A stretch of 64,000 nt of DNA, taken from contig JBAIAC010000006.1 in assembly GCA_037349315.1 (NCBI GenBank), positions 54,494,501-54,558,500 on the forward strand. Direction: 5' to 3'. The translations under genes and the position numbers were made by a program. Positions within the stretch are counted from its first letter, which is position 1, and the number at the start of each line of letters is the position of its first letter. The notes below the pieces were generated by a model, which ran no database searches, was not told where the DNA came from, and was given only the letters and a program-made list of their open reading frames with translations. This document shows, piece after piece, positions 1-11,776 of the stretch. This DNA comes from Chelydra serpentina. Its lineage: Eukaryota > Chordata > Testudines > Chelydridae.

Positions 1-29
1 TTACCTTTACCAAATATAAAGTAACTTAT

Positions 30-44
30 CTTGGGGGGGGGGGG
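30..44. repeat. poly-G run
   Basis: A run of about 13 G residues begins near position 32 and is followed by more G-rich sequence. It is low complexity. Confidence 0.8.
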
Positions 45-999
45 AAGGTGGGGAGGGATTGAAAGATCATATCCTTTTGTGACAGAAGATGGCAGGTGCT
101 TGTTTAAGTACAGGTATCTGTACACTAAGTATCATGGGACAAACCCTTGCCTTGGTGCTTAGATCATCAGCCTGCAGCTTGGTTATCTTCACCCAGACCA
201 GGGAGGGAGTGCCACTGCATGGCTGCTCTATTTGCAATAACACCAGCAGTGCTCCATGAGGTAGGGAGAATAGCTGGTGGATCCACAGGTCAGACCCCTG
301 CCTCTTTCTGCCAGGCTAAACTCATCTGTGAGCACAAGTGCAGTGAGACCCATGCAAGTGGTTCACGGCCCCTGTGCAAGGCTCCGCATCCTGCCTGCCC
401 AATGCATTAGAACAGCACTGCTGATGTCAAGGAGCACAGCAGTCATGGAGGAGAACCTGGATTTGGCCCTATTAGCACTATCTTTGGTTTCTGTCAAACG
501 GTATGTGTGTGGGGGGAGGTATAAAATATATTGGTATATAATGTGTATTACTGCTTTCTACTGTTAATGAAATGAATGGCTAGACATTCCCTAACCTACT
601 TTGGTGAACAAGAACTTTTTTTAATGTTGGTAGAAAACACTTTAAAAAACTAGAGAAAGACCTGCTCTCTGAGGCACACTATTGGTTGCCTTAATTTCTC
701 TCTTTTTCTCATATTTTCAGATCAAATTATTTATTTGTATACCTTTTCAATTTTGTTTTTCCATCAATAAAATGTGTGCTGGATGTGAGAAATTTCTGCA
801 TTATTTTAAATGAAAAAATATGCATGACTCAGTTTCCCCACTTACTTGTGTATTCGCCTCTGGGACAGAGAAATCAGAGTGTTGGTCAGGTAGGCATGTC
901 TGGGTTGGTATGAATGAGCTATCAAAGACTGTCAACAACATATGAATGGAATTACTTTGGAGATATAAAGGAAGACCAACAACTGGACATTACTCTTAA
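45..999. other. No recognised feature
   Basis: This is moderately AT-rich sequence with only short open frames that lack protein-like composition or motifs. I see no terminal repeats, LINE tail or splice-flanked exon here. Confidence 0.5.
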
Positions 1000-1656
1000 T
1001 GAGACAAGGTGGATGAGCATGGGTAGCAGGTGAAGCTTCCCCCTGAGGAGGCTAGCCCCCTGTCCCACCTCTTCCAACCAAGGCCCCACCCTTGCTCGCT
1101 GCTCTCGGACCCTCCCTCCTATGACCCCAGCCAAGGGGCTGAGAGCTCGGTCAGGGCCGGAGGGGGGGCGGTGCTGAGAGGGCGGCCCCACATGGCGGAG
1201 CTCTCTGCCCTGGCTGGAGCTCGAAGCCCCTCTCCCATTCTGCCTTTTCCACCCTGAGGCCCTGCTCGCTCCTTCCACCACCACTCCCCTCCCCCGCTAC
1301 CGCCCTGAGACTGGAAAAGCTTTGTTCCCCTACCACCACAGTGGGGAGCGAGAGCTCCTCCAGCCCCGGGGCCGTGGTGGGGGGAGATTTTTCCCAAACC
1401 TGCCACTGCTCCCTCCAGCCCCCGCCCCGGAAGTGCAAGGTTTGGAGAGGCTTAGCCTCCCCTTGCCTCCATTACTCGCCGCCTATGTGTATGAGGTAAT
1501 ATCTTTTATTCAACCACCTTCTGCTGGTGAAAGAGACCAGCTTTTGAGCTTACATAGCACCGAAGAAGAGCTCTGTGTAAGCTCAAAAGATTGTCTCTCT
1601 TTCACCAATAGAAGTTGGTCCAATAAAGTTATTACCTAACCCCCCTTGTCTCTCTA
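1000..1656. mobile_element. Palindromic MITE, split by a GC-rich insertion
   Basis: The short left end (1000-1017, starting GAGACAAGG) and the body (1496-1656) belong to one element. The body reads GTAATATCTTTTATT, then an arm ending in GAGCTTACA, then the same arm inverted, and it ends in CCTTGTCTCTCT. Two further copies lie at 20,155 and 32,374 and share the arms. The element is a long inverted repeat with almost no unique middle. The superfamily was not determined. It is interrupted by the element at 1018-1487. Confidence 0.7.
1018..1487. mobile_element. hAT-like GC-rich non-autonomous element inserted in a palindromic MITE
   Basis: The insertion is bounded by near-identical 8-bp repeats, TGGATGAG at 1010-1017 and TGTATGAG at 1488-1495. 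Its ends are imperfect inverted repeats: CATGGGTAGC on the left, and CATAGGCGGC on the right when reverse-complemented, followed by a shared GGAGGCTA(A)GCC block. An 8-bp duplication is what hAT transposases make. The interior is C/G-rich with several long frames on both strands, which I take as compositional rather than coding. Confidence 0.6.
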
Positions 1657-2065
1657 CTATACTGGGACCAATGCAGCAATTAAATTTTTAATGGCTGCCA
1701 ATTAAGGGAGACAGAACATGTGAAAACAGCTTGACTATAGCTTGAAACAAAGAACTGAGATGTCAGGGTCAGGAATAAGAACTCTGCTGCTTAGTGTAAT
1801 GGATTTGAATTCAGGATGCTTCGGAAAGAGGCAGGTTGGGCTGCTACCATAGACACTCTTGCAAGCTTTTCTTTTCCATTCTAACCTAAGGACCTACATA
1901 CTGTCTTTCCTTTGACTAATAACTGCTGGCTTGTTTTGAACAGGCTGTCACTGCTAACATCGCTCTCAAAGGGATAGTGTCTCTGACAGGAATTCAAGTT
2001 CTTTTGGACTTGCTGAAAGAGCCATGGTGAAAAGCAGGAGAACTAAGCCACAGGGCCCAGTCTCA

Positions 2066-2204
2066 GGGCAAGTCTACACTAGAGCGCTACATCGGCCAGT
2101 GTGGACAGCATGAAACTTGCGTCCCTCGGGGGTGGGGGGGGTGCTTTTTCACACCTTGGAGTGATGAAATGTATATAGACTTAAATGGTAGTGTAGGCCT
2201 GCCC
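2066..2204. mobile_element. Harbinger-type MITE, degenerate
   Basis: The ends read GGGCAAGTCTACACTA and, reverse-complemented from the right, GGGCAGGCCTACACTA. They match the termini of the autonomous Harbinger element at 12,432-18,027. The flanking 3-bp duplication is not clear (TCA versus TCC), so this copy looks old. There is no coding capacity. Confidence 0.6.
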
Positions 2205-2787
2205 TCCATGTCCTGGACCTGCTTGGCTCTGTCTTGCCAAAAAATGGAGGACCTTGCACTAAAGGGTTACACTCTTGGTCAAAGAGACGCTCACCCTACA
2301 GATCCATGACAAAGCATAATAGCATGTGAATTATAATGACAATACAGTTTCTCTACTGAGAAAAGTACTTCAGTTTTGTGTGTGAGAATTGCTATTTAAG
2401 AACTATTTGCCTATAAAAAAAATTCGGAAACTTCCTTAGTAATTGTGAGTTGATGTGTTCTTCAAAACAAGACAATTTCACAAAACTAGTGATATGACCT
2501 TAAGGGCATATCCAGTGGACACAGAGTATGATGCATGTGGTTTATGCTAGTGTCACTTTGTTGGCTTCATTGATTTCAAGCCAAACTGTCTCTCACTTAC
2601 ATTAGTTGTTCTTGAGCAATCCACTTTGTTTGGCTAAGGAGTGGCATGGACTTGTTTCACAGGGAGTCATGTCCAGCTGCCTTCAACTGGAAAGGCATTT
2701 TGGCTACACTGGCTGAGGGATAATAGGGAAAGGAATTTAGGTCACCACCTACTCAAAATAAACTTTTATCATTTGATCTGTGTCTAT

Positions 2788-3020
2788 TTCATAGATTCCA
2801 AGGCTGGAAGGGACCATTGTGATCATCTAGTCTGGTTTCTTGTATAACATGAACCATAGAACTTCCCCAAAATAATTCCTAGAGCTTATCTTCTAGAAAA
2901 ACATCCAATCTTGATTTAAACATTGTCAGTGATGCAGAATCCACCAAACACTTTGGTAAATTGTTCCAATGGTTAATAACACTCACAGTTAAAAATGTAT
3001 GCCTTATTTGGGTGGATTTG
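2788..3020 (-). mobile_element. Old CR1/L3-like LINE 3' fragment
   Basis: Read on the minus strand, the end (CAGCCTTGGAATCTATGAA at the 3' end) and the preceding 200 bp resemble the last codons and 3' UTR of a CR1-group LINE. The frames are broken. The left edge is well placed at the AATCTATGAA end; the right edge is approximate. Confidence 0.6.
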
Positions 3021-3234
3021 CTGTCCTTTCTAGACTAGTACACCCAGTGCATGTGTTCTCGCATAGCAAAGTGCCCACCTACCACTACAGTGCTTTATTC
3101 CCATTATGATGCAACTAATTGGGTATCTGGGATGCTTGTTTTTTTAATCTGACGTTACAACAAAGTTCGATTTTAAAAGAAAATCATCACTGGTATCACA
3201 ATACTCAAGTGGCTGGCTTTTTTTACTGCATGGT

Positions 3235-3315
3235 ACATTACTCTAATTCGCTTCCCACTAGGAAGTCAATAGGAGTTTTGGCACTGATTTCAATGAGATC
3301 AGAATTTAGCCTACA
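3235..3315. repeat. Short palindromic interspersed repeat
   Basis: The block has AAGTCAATAGGAGTTTTGG and then an inverted relative, ACTGATTTCAATGAGATCAG. Related AGTCAATGG/TTTCAATGG blocks recur near 21,870, 28,610, 30,790 and 53,440, so this is an old dispersed family. I could not assign it to a class. Confidence 0.5.
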
Positions 3316-3400
3316 AATACAGTGTACAGTATAGAGCCAGACAGTGCCATTAAGGCACAGGGCTGTATTAGGGTAGCATATCTGATCCAATGCCTTTTAA

Positions 3401-3674
3401 GGCCAGGTCTACATTACACACGTACTTTGCTATAACCACGTCGCTCAGGGGTGTGAAAAATCCACACTCCTGAGCAACGTAGTTATACCGACCTTAATCC
3501 CCCATGCAGACAGTGCTATGTCGGCGGGAGAGCTTCTCCTGCCAACACAGCTACTGCCTCTTGTGGGAGGTGGTGTTATTAAGCCAAGGGGAGAGCTCTC
3601 TCCTGTCGGCTTAGAGCGTCTTCACCAAACATGCTGCAGCTGCACCGGTGTAAATTTGTAGTGTAGACCTGCCC
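3401..3674. mobile_element. Harbinger MITE with TAA target duplication
   Basis: The element starts GGCCAGGTCTACA and ends TGTAGACCTGCCC. It is flanked on both sides by TAA (3398-3400 and 3675-3677). Just inside the left end is a long hairpin: GCTCAGGGGTGTG pairs with CACACTCCTGAGC across a short AAAAATC loop (about 3445-3478). There are no ORFs of its own. Confidence 0.8.
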
Positions 3675-3677
3675 TAA

Positions 3678-5615
3678 CCTTCCCCAGCAACCTGCCCCAC
3701 CTATCTCGGGTGTAGCATGTGTGGAGGTGACAGGAGTAGCTGAGTTATTGCCCAGACTCCCCATTGCCCCTCTCCATCTGTTTTGAGTAGCTTGTCTTAC
3801 AGTGGACGTTAGCATGGAACATGCCTTATTCTCAGGAAATTGCAGCACTGTAGTTTGACCCCTTTAGGGAAAAAGGCTCATAACAGGCCTGACTTTGTGA
3901 GGTAGTGAGTACGCTCCACTTCTGGGTACTAAGTATCTTTGATTCAGATTAACTTTCATGGGCGTTGAGGTTTACTCAGCACCTCTTCATAGACATGTAG
4001 CTCCTTGAAGAATTGGGTCATGGGTATTTTTTACATATTTGTTTCCTGCTTTCCACTCTCTGAAGTTCTTCCATTCCTCTAGAAGAGCAGCTCATGACCT
4101 TTAATGCAGACTTTAAAGAAACCTTGTCACCATTAATTTTAGTCTACAATTATTAAACATTTGCTTCATCATGTGACAGCAAGACATGCCTGGAAGATTA
4201 CCAGGCAGGCAATGCAGTTTAGCTGACCTATCAAAAACTTTCTTTGCTCCTGAAGTGGAGAATCCTTGGTATTAGCTAAGCATTAATCATTCTTGTATTG
4301 TTAACAATATAGAACCAAGCTTGTATCCCACAAGGCAAAATATACCATGAACTTACGAACCACACTCAATCTTTGTTAAGCAGTTTTTGTTCCCTGTCAG
4401 AGAATAGGCGTCCCTCATGCTGGATTCCTTGCTGCAGACATCACAACCAAGTCCAACACCAACTGCTTTATCTACATGGTGTTATACAAGCCCTTGTCCC
4501 CCACCCCATACCATACCATACCATAAGTCTTACCTTCTCCCTAGGCACAAGATGGGGGAATAACCCCCTCCTTACAATCATGGGCTTCGCTAGCTCTTCT
4601 TTCTCCCATTTCTCTTTTAACTGTCCTCAGCTGAGGTGCTGAATCACCTTATTAACTGGTGAATCATCCAGTGCTTAATCAATTATCTCCTCAATTTGAC
4701 CCATGTGGGGACACTTGCCAAGTGCACAGAGTGCTGAGTCAGCCTTAAGCTACTCACACTCTGTCACACTCCGACAACAATGGATTTTCTCTTTCCAAAA
4801 TGGCAGGAAATGGATATGCCGATAATACATGCAGCTGTTGGCTCTTCCTTCTAGTCCCTTGTCATTATCCTTTCAATGACCCAGGAGTGATATATCCCTG
4901 CCCCAGTACCTAAGAGTGATATATTACTGTTTCAGCATAATATGGAAATTAAAGTTTAATCTTTCACTCTTTGGGGCCCAACAACCTCATGTTTACTTAG
5001 AAATGTGTTACAGATAGCTAATGGTGAAAATAAGACAAAATTAATAAGGAAACAATGCTTTTATATTAGAGGCTGATTTTTTTTTACTTTAAATGAAACA
5101 TGGAAAACAATTACAGCTAAATTTTATGTTTTAAAAACTGCTGTGGGGGAAGCAAAGAAGAAGATACAAACAAATACAAGCACACCAAAGACAAAACCAG
5201 CAGCACTAGCCAAAGCAATAGAGTACAAAGATGAGCCTTGTCCTGCAGCATGTCCTGCTAGGTCTAATTTAGCTATTGACCAAAGCAGAGAACCAAATCC
5301 CTCACAGCAGCTCCCTCTCTTTTGTGTCACGGGAGATCAGGCTTGAGCACCAATGCTGGTCTCCATCTAAGTATTGTGTAATCATTCCACCCAAAGGGCA
5401 GAATTGCAGCTTCAGAAAGGTACAGTCCCTCTGAAATCTAGCCAGTTTCAAAAATGAGTTAAAAGTTCTGATACTAAAGCAGCCCCAGAGTCCCACTGCC
5501 AATTTTTGTGGTTTTTACAATAATATTTTCCTATTTTAGTTTTTTCTTCTTAAAAAAAAACCAAACGCTTCTCCTTCTCCCTTGCCCCGTTGCTGTGTGA
5601 AAAATCCACACAACA
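3678..5615. other. No recognised gene; minor simple repeat
   Basis: This is about 1.9 kb of unannotated sequence. A few tandem CCATA pentamers occur near 4508-4530. Short frames are present but carry no motif or splice context that I can defend. Confidence 0.4.
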
Positions 5616-5619
5616 GAAA

Positions 5620-5671
<52 letters not shown>

Positions 5672-5676
5672 GAAAG
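5616..5676. repeat. (GAAA)n microsatellite
   Basis: About 14 tandem GAAA tetramers occur with one imperfect unit at the right end. The Lys/Glu/Arg-rich plus frame and the Phe/Leu/Ser-rich minus frame across it are artefacts of the repeat. Confidence 0.97.
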
Positions 5677-6194
5677 TCCTAGCTGGCTTGACACAGGAAA
5701 CAGTGACACTCACTATAAACAAACAGTAAACAAACGGGGTAGGAAAAAGAGCAGCACTTTCATTTACAGTAAGGGTAGGTCAGTTCTTTGCAGGCAGAGG
5801 TATGCTTTCAAAGCAGGAGGAGTTCTTTTAAGCCGCAGTCCTCGTTAATGGGTGTTTGGAGGTGCTTCAGCTCAGAGGGAAGCATTGAGCCTGAAATACA
5901 CAATGTTCCACTAGTGCTCAAAGATTGATGCTGCTACCACACTCCTTCAAAGATGACAGCAACATTCCCTCTTCAAGCCAGGTCACTTCTACTGACTGTA
6001 CAAGGAGTGGGGAAGATAATAATCCAGCTCTTCTTCTCCTTGTTCCTCTTAGAAGGGCTTGCACTCTCCAAGCACAAGACACTTGAGTTGTTACTACCAT
6101 TTGTGCAATGAAAGAGGAAAGGATTCTTATGTCCTCTACCTGTTTTGCTTCCCTTTGCAAGGCTAATGACAACCTGTCCCAAATTATTTTACCA

Positions 6195-6414
6195 CAGGGT
6201 TCTCAAACTGGGGGTTGTGACCCCTCAGGGGGTCACAAGGTTATTACATGGGGCGTCGCGAGCTGTCAGCCTCCACCCCAAATCCCTCTTTGCCTCCAGC
6301 ATTTTTAATAGTGTTAAATATATAAAAAAGTGTTTTTAATTTATAAGGGGGGAGTCACACTCAGAGGCTTGCTATGTAAAAGGGATCACCAGTACAAAAG
6401 TTTGAGAACCACTG
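6195..6414. mobile_element. hAT non-autonomous element (220 bp)
   Basis: The termini are CAGGGTTCTCAAACT and AGTTTGAGAACCACTG, an inverted pair of the kind seen in hAT-Charlie-like elements. The flanks are TTTTACCA (6187-6194) and TTTTATCA (6415-6422), an 8-bp duplication with one change. It has no coding capacity. A relative with similar ends lies at 61,962. Confidence 0.85.
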
Positions 6415-6422
6415 TTTTATCA

Positions 6423-7297
6423 CCTCTTCAGTGAGTACCATCCAAATGTATTGGAAAAATTAAAGAAGAACCAAAGTTAACCTGCACCATATATATTTTT
6501 TCATTGGTTTGAAAGATAGCAATGCTTCATGCTGACAAAGAGCAACATAAAATACTGCACAAATAGCCCCCTCTGTGCATTGATGGTGACCTCATATGCT
6601 TCAGTGGCTTTCAGATATAGGAACCACATTCATGTATCTCTTCTAATGTTTTGATTTAAAAAAATTCCCAGCCAATTTCTTGACTTGAAAAAGAATGATT
6701 TAAGATTATTCTTATTTATGGATCTACAGGCTGAGTCGATTTTACTCTATTCTTGACCATCCTGTCCATTCTAGTTTGCTGAAAGCTTCTCTTGTCTTAT
6801 TACCTCAGAGGGAGAAAAAGATGCTAAACTGAAAACATAACACAGCTACCTTAAATACTCGGGAGTAAAAAAGATCCAAATAAATATTCCCACATAGCAT
6901 CATCTTGTTTTCACATAACTGAAACTACACACTGTCAGAACCACCTTGCTTTAAGGCTGTAACCTCTTAAAATCCTGTTTCAACATGGATACAAGGGAGG
7001 TGAATATCATTTGTCTCAGTCAGCCAGGCTTCCTACATGTCTCTAAATTTGTTTTTGGTGATACAGACCCCTGAATTTTCTTTTTGCCACTAGTGCATGG
7101 TAAAAATTACTCAGTTATTTTAACATAATTTATTTCAATGCAAAGGTATGGAAAAGGGGCTCCTTCAAACCACGTGGGGGTACTTAGAAATGTTTTAATT
7201 ACAGTTCAATCAAAATCCGCTGCACTGTGGAAGCAGAAGTGTATCAGCATTGGGCTAATGCATGAGAGCCAGAAAAAGAAAGTGACCATTGTGGCTT
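6423..7297. other. No recognised feature
   Basis: This is AT-rich sequence with no terminal repeats, LINE tail or convincing coding frame. Confidence 0.4.
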
Positions 7298-7500
7298 TAG
7301 GGCCAGATTTTCAAAATTGCTCAACACCAAAAATCCCCCCACGGTGACACTTATGTCCCAAAACAGCTCAGCAACACCCAACATGCTGAACACTGCTGAA
7401 AATCTGGACCTGATTCAGGTGCCTAAATGGGAACTGAGCTCATTTGCATATCTAGCCCCAGTTCTTTGAGCTGAACTCTGTTTTGAAAATCTGGCCCCTA
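7298..7500. mobile_element. MITE with GGGCCAGATTTTCAAAA ends
   Basis: The left end reads GGGCCAGATTTTCAAAA, and the right end reads TTTTGAAAATCTGGCCCC, its inverted repeat. Partial repeats of GAAAATCTGG occur inside. I could not find a clean target duplication. A related, more diverged element follows at 7630. Confidence 0.7.
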
Positions 7501-7629
7501 CTGCCCAAGATAAGTAAATATGACAAACAATAAAGTATTTTTAAAAGTATTTTTGCATTGGCAATGTAAAGTGCTATTCATAAAAGATGTACTAATAGTA
7601 ACAGAGGTATATTGAAAAAAAATACATTG

Positions 7630-7806
7630 GCCAAAATTTTCAAACTCCTATGACTAGCGTTAGGCACATGATGTAAAAGTGGCCTGGTTTTCAGAGTCAC
7701 TGAAGGGCATTGTGCAGGTGCCAAATACCTTTGAAAAGCAGGCCATTTTTAGGTACCTAAATCGAGATTTAGGTGCCCAATTTTAGGCATCCAGATCTGG
7801 AAAATG
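7630..7806. mobile_element. Diverged relative of the 7298 MITE
   Basis: The left end is GGCCAAAATTTTCAAACT and the right end contains CAGATCTGGAAAATGT. Internal motifs such as TTTAGGTGCCCAATTTTAGG are shared with this class of palindromic elements. The boundaries are approximate. Confidence 0.45.
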
Positions 7807-9305
7807 TACAAGAAAAGATGAGGGATCTGTAAGGTCCTGGTTGGCAAATCAGACTAGAAAGATGCATACAAGTAGAAAAATCACTCTTCCTCAAGAATTA
7901 TACATAAACGGAGAAAATATTTTCCCCAGTAGTGCTGTGCTAAGTGCTACTTATTTGTTTACTTTCATATTTTTCAGCCGACCTCCAAGGAATGGTGGGC
8001 AACAGATAAAGAATTCTGGGCTTATTTACCCTGGCGTGTTTGCAATGCCTGCACTGGAAAGGAGCTTCACTGGTGGGAGAGTGCTGGAGGCGATGGAGCT
8101 GTTGCTCTCTCCTGAGTGTTTTGCCAGGGACAGCAGCTTTAAATTCCCACAAGGAAGCCAGCCTGACCCTAACCTGCCTTGGGAGCTGTGATGCCCAATT
8201 CTAGATCACCTAGTATAACAGGGATCACAGGCATTTTAAGCCACTGTCCTCACTCTTGGCAGACTTTCCACCACTGAGGATTGTCAGCATGGGTTTTATT
8301 GGAAGAAATCTGTGAAACCCAGGCAGTGAATTGGGCTCGATGCTTTTACCTCCCAACCATCTAAAAACTTGTGGTTGGTATAACTTAAAATATACAGTGA
8401 GGGGCAAGAAGAAAGTGTAGTTATACCAGTTGATATTCCCCTACACATCACTCCTGAATTAAGTATTGGAAGACATTTTAAAGCCTACTCAATTTTCTAA
8501 ATTGTGATTAATGAAGAGAAAAAAAACTAGAGATTTATATGCTGGAGAAAATGTGGCATCCTCCTTGACTATGCATACCAATAAGATGGCTACACAAGAG
8601 TTAAATAGCAACTGTTTCTGGATGGAAATGCTGATTATTATTAAAAGCTTAAACCTACCTCTGTATTTAAACTGCTCAAAATTACATCAATATAACTTTT
8701 TTATTTGTGGCTGGATCTGCTAAGCAGGGGGACAACACAACTCCCATCAGCCCTCTCCCCATTTCCACATCCCCTTCCTCCTGGCCAGGTAAGGTGAACC
8801 AGGAAACAGCCAGCCTGTGTTAGGAAGCAGCAGCCACACGGTTAGCCAAGAGCTGCAGAGAAATTGAATGTAGAGGGGAACCCCCAGGCACTGTATGCAA
8901 AAGTTAACCATGTGTGAAACAGGCTGTGACAGCTGGGTGCAGGTCTGTGTGAGACTTATGGGGTAGCAGCAGCAGCTGGGCTAGCAGCCAGTGCAAAGGG
9001 GCCCCAATGAGAGTCACTAACTGAGCCTGGCTTGGAAACGGAAAAGCTTCTATTTCCTTGAATAGAAACTGACCTAGACAGGGCACTCCAGAAACCAGGC
9101 CTGAAGAGTACTTACCCTCTAATTGCTATTGCTCACTTTGAACTGTTACTGTTCAAGCCTCTGTATCAAGGGTATTTGCACGTATGTCTTTCCTGTCAGC
9201 CCTAGTAAAATACCTTTTCACTTAGCTGTGTGTCTGAATTGTTACTGGGACTTGCCGTAGCTAGTACCAGGGCTATCCCCTAGAAGGCCTATCTGCTGAA
9301 GTGCC
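7807..9305. other. No supported gene; one exon-like patch noted
   Basis: A plus-strand frame at 7841-8191 (116 codons) is preceded near 7970 by a pyrimidine-rich stretch ending in CAG, which looks like a splice acceptor. The predicted peptide has no family motif and the open frame runs through the putative acceptor, so I do not call an exon. The rest of the stretch shows nothing. Confidence 0.3.
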
Positions 9306-9307
9306 TA

Positions 9308-9790
9308 CTATTTCAGGAAAGATGTGGACAAATTGGAGAAAGTCCAGAGAAGTGCAACAAAAATTATTAAAGGTCTAGAAAACATGACCTCTGAGGGAAG
9401 ATTGAAAAAACTGGGTTTGTTTAGACTGGAGAAGAGGAGATTGAGGGAGGACATGATAATAGTTTTCAAGTACATTAAAGGTTGTTACAAGGAGGAGGGA
9501 GAAAAATTGTTCTCCTTAACCTCTGAGGATAGGACAAGAAGCAATGGGCTTAAATTGCAGCAAGGGAGGTTTAGGTTGGACATCAGGAAAAACTTCCTAA
9601 CTGTCAGGGTGGTTAAGCACTGGAATAAATTGCCCAGGGATGTTGTGGAATGTCCGTCATTGGAGATTTTTAAGAGCAGTTTAGACAAACACCTGTCAGG
9701 AATGGTCTAGATAATACTTAGTCCTGCCATGAGTGCAGGGGACTGAACTAGATGACCTCTCAAGGTTCCTTCCAGTCCTACGATTCTATG
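9308..9790 (+). mobile_element. CR1 LINE 3' fragment, 5'-truncated
   Basis: This is the last ~130 codons of CR1 ORF2 plus its 3' UTR, ending CGATTCTATG. The frame from 9324 to the stop at 9708-9710 is open. It contains the C-terminal CR1 signature: DKLEKVQRSATKII, then [14 protein letters not shown], and VVKHWNKLPRDVV. The sequence differs from the two CR1 copies at 22-28 kb, so it is another subfamily. Severe 5' truncation is normal for this clade. Confidence 0.9.
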
Positions 9791-10639
9791 CTTGTCTCCC
9801 TGGTACCTTACATGTTTGTTATACTCCAGCACTGAGCTGCCCATGCAATGACTGGGTTTGAGGCAGGGGAAATTAAATAGCAATTATCCTCTATGGTCAT
9901 GCTGTGTAATGGAAGCCTTGGTCAGTTATATTAGCATGTTAAGGCCTAGTTAACCTATCCTGCTTCCTTAAATGAAGAGGCAATTTTCTTTATATATGCT
10001 TGGCTATTTATTTGCCAAATATTGTGATGTAAAATTATATCTATAAAAGTAACAAGATTTGGCAAAGAATAGAAATTTCCAGTCTGCCCCACACCCTAAC
10101 CCCATCCCCCCAAAAAAGAAAATATATCACATTAGGGTTATTCTCTGTAATGGAAACTTCTAGGAAAGCTAGAAGTACACTCTGATCTCTAATAATGTTC
10201 ATTTCTAAACTTCCAACAGAGCTTTTTCTCATCTCTCCCACTGCTTGCTCACACATGCACTGCTCTTTGCAGGCTTTTCATGGGCAACAGACATTTTTCA
10301 CACCTGTTCAACTGAGAGTTTAATTGCAATTCTCCAGAGTGCAGAGTAACTGATTCTAGAATAATTATGCTCAGAGTAACTCAGTGGGCCTAAATGCTCT
10401 ATATACAGTGAGAATACATCTTCCATACAGTTTTAGAGCAGTCAAGATAAAAAATGCACATTAAAGAAATAAATCCTTACCAGAGTTATTAATAACACTT
10501 CATATTATTAAAGCTGAAAGACTCTGTCAAATCCATTTTACTTTCAGGCATTTGTGTGCTTGTTCACTTTTTGCATTTCAGCAGACAGTTTGTCTTCACT
10601 GCACTGTTAGCTCAGGGTATAACTCAAATATTGCCCCTA
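9791..10639. other. No recognised feature
   Basis: This is AT-rich DNA with short frames only. I see no repeat ends or exon signals. Confidence 0.4.
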
Positions 10640-10647
10640 GTCCAACT

Positions 10648-11768
10648 ACAGTTGCCAATTGTCTCATCACACAAACCCAAACGCCCTTGCCCCGCCCCTG
10701 CCCCTTCTCCAAGGCCCCGCCCACTCCATCCCCCCTCCCTCCATCACTCACTTTTCCCCCCTTCACTCACTTTCATCGGGCTGGGGTAGAGGGTTGCAGT
10801 GCAGGAGGGGGTGCAGGCTCTGGGTTAGGGGGTAGGGCCAAGGGGTTCGGAGTGTGGGAGGGGGTTCCAGCATGCACCTGGGGCAGGGGGTTGGGGTGCA
10901 GGAGCAGTGGCGTAGCCAAGTTTAGAGCACAGGGGGAGCAGAGTTAAAAAAAAGCCCCGGGAGCAAAAAGCGTCGGGAGCAAAACAAAAGGCGCCGGGAG
11001 CAAAAAAAAAAGCTCTGCTCTGGCTGCAACGCAGGAGCAAAAGGCGTCGGAGCACAAAAAAGGTGCCGCTCTGCTCAGTGGGGGAGCAGCCGCTCCCCCT
11101 GCTCCCCCCTGGCTACGCTACTGTGCAGGAGCGGGTGCAGGGTTCAAGCTCCGGGAGGGAGATTAGATGCTGGAGAGGGCTCAGGGCTGGGGCAAAGCAT
11201 TGGGATGCAGGAGAGGGTGAGGCTCTGGGAGGGAGTTTGGGTGCAAGAGGAGGCTGAGGTAGGGGGTTTGAGTGCAGGAGGAGGTGCGGGCTGAAGGCTC
11301 CGGCCAGGAGGCACTTATCTCGGGCAGCTTCTGGTCCGCGGCACAGTGGGGCTAAGGCAGGCTCCCTGCCTGCCCTGGCCCTGCGCCACTCCCAGAAGCA
11401 GCTGGCACATCCCTGTGGCCCCGTGGGGAGGGGCTGGGGGCTCCGTGCACTGCCCACATCTGCAAGCCCGCCCCCATGGCACCCATTGGCCACAGGTCCT
11501 GGCCAATGGAAGCTGTGGAGTCGGTGCTTGGGGCGGGGGCAGCGTGCAGAGCCACCCGCTGGTACACACACACCCCCGGGCCGCAGGGACGTGCCAGCCG
11601 CTTTCGGGAGCAGTGCAGAGCCAGGGCAGGCAGGGAGCCTGCCTTAGCCCTGCTGTGCTGCTCGACTTTCAGCACCTAAAATCTCCTGGTTTGGCTTTAG
11701 TAGCCTCTGGGAGCTAGGGCCTGATTCCGGGAGACTCTTGGCGAAACCGGGAGGGTTGATAACCCTAA
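10648..11768. mobile_element. GC-rich hAT-like element with 8-bp duplication, host of a nested element
   Basis: The element is flanked by GTCCAACT on both sides (10,640-10,647 and 11,769-11,776), an exact 8-bp duplication. Its ends are a weak inverted pair: ACAGTTGCCAA on the left and, reverse-complemented from the right, TTAGGGTTATCAAC. The interior is GC-rich and the many frames on both strands are compositional. A second transposon sits inside at 10,905-11,123. No transposase is visible. Confidence 0.75.
10905..11123. mobile_element. Nested hAT MITE with exact 8-bp duplication
   Basis: The termini are CAGTGGCGTAGCCA and TGGCTACGCTACTG, a perfect 14-bp inverted repeat. The flanks are TGCAGGAG at 10,897-10,904 and again at 11,124-11,131. 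The interior repeats a GCGCCGGGAGCAAAA-like motif several times. It lies wholly inside the element at 10,648-11,768 and must be the younger insertion. Confidence 0.92.
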
Positions 11769-11776
11769 GTCCAACT

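Noticed and set aside
5582..5848. 88-codon frame rich in Lys/Glu/Arg
   Set aside because: It is a direct read of the GAAA microsatellite.
7841..8191. 116-codon frame with an acceptor-like sequence near 7970
   Set aside because: No family motif, no donor that I can pair with it, and the frame is open through the putative acceptor.
10552..11717. Several overlapping 100-150-codon frames on both strands
   Set aside because: They lie in GC-rich transposon sequence, overlap in all frames and have no motif.
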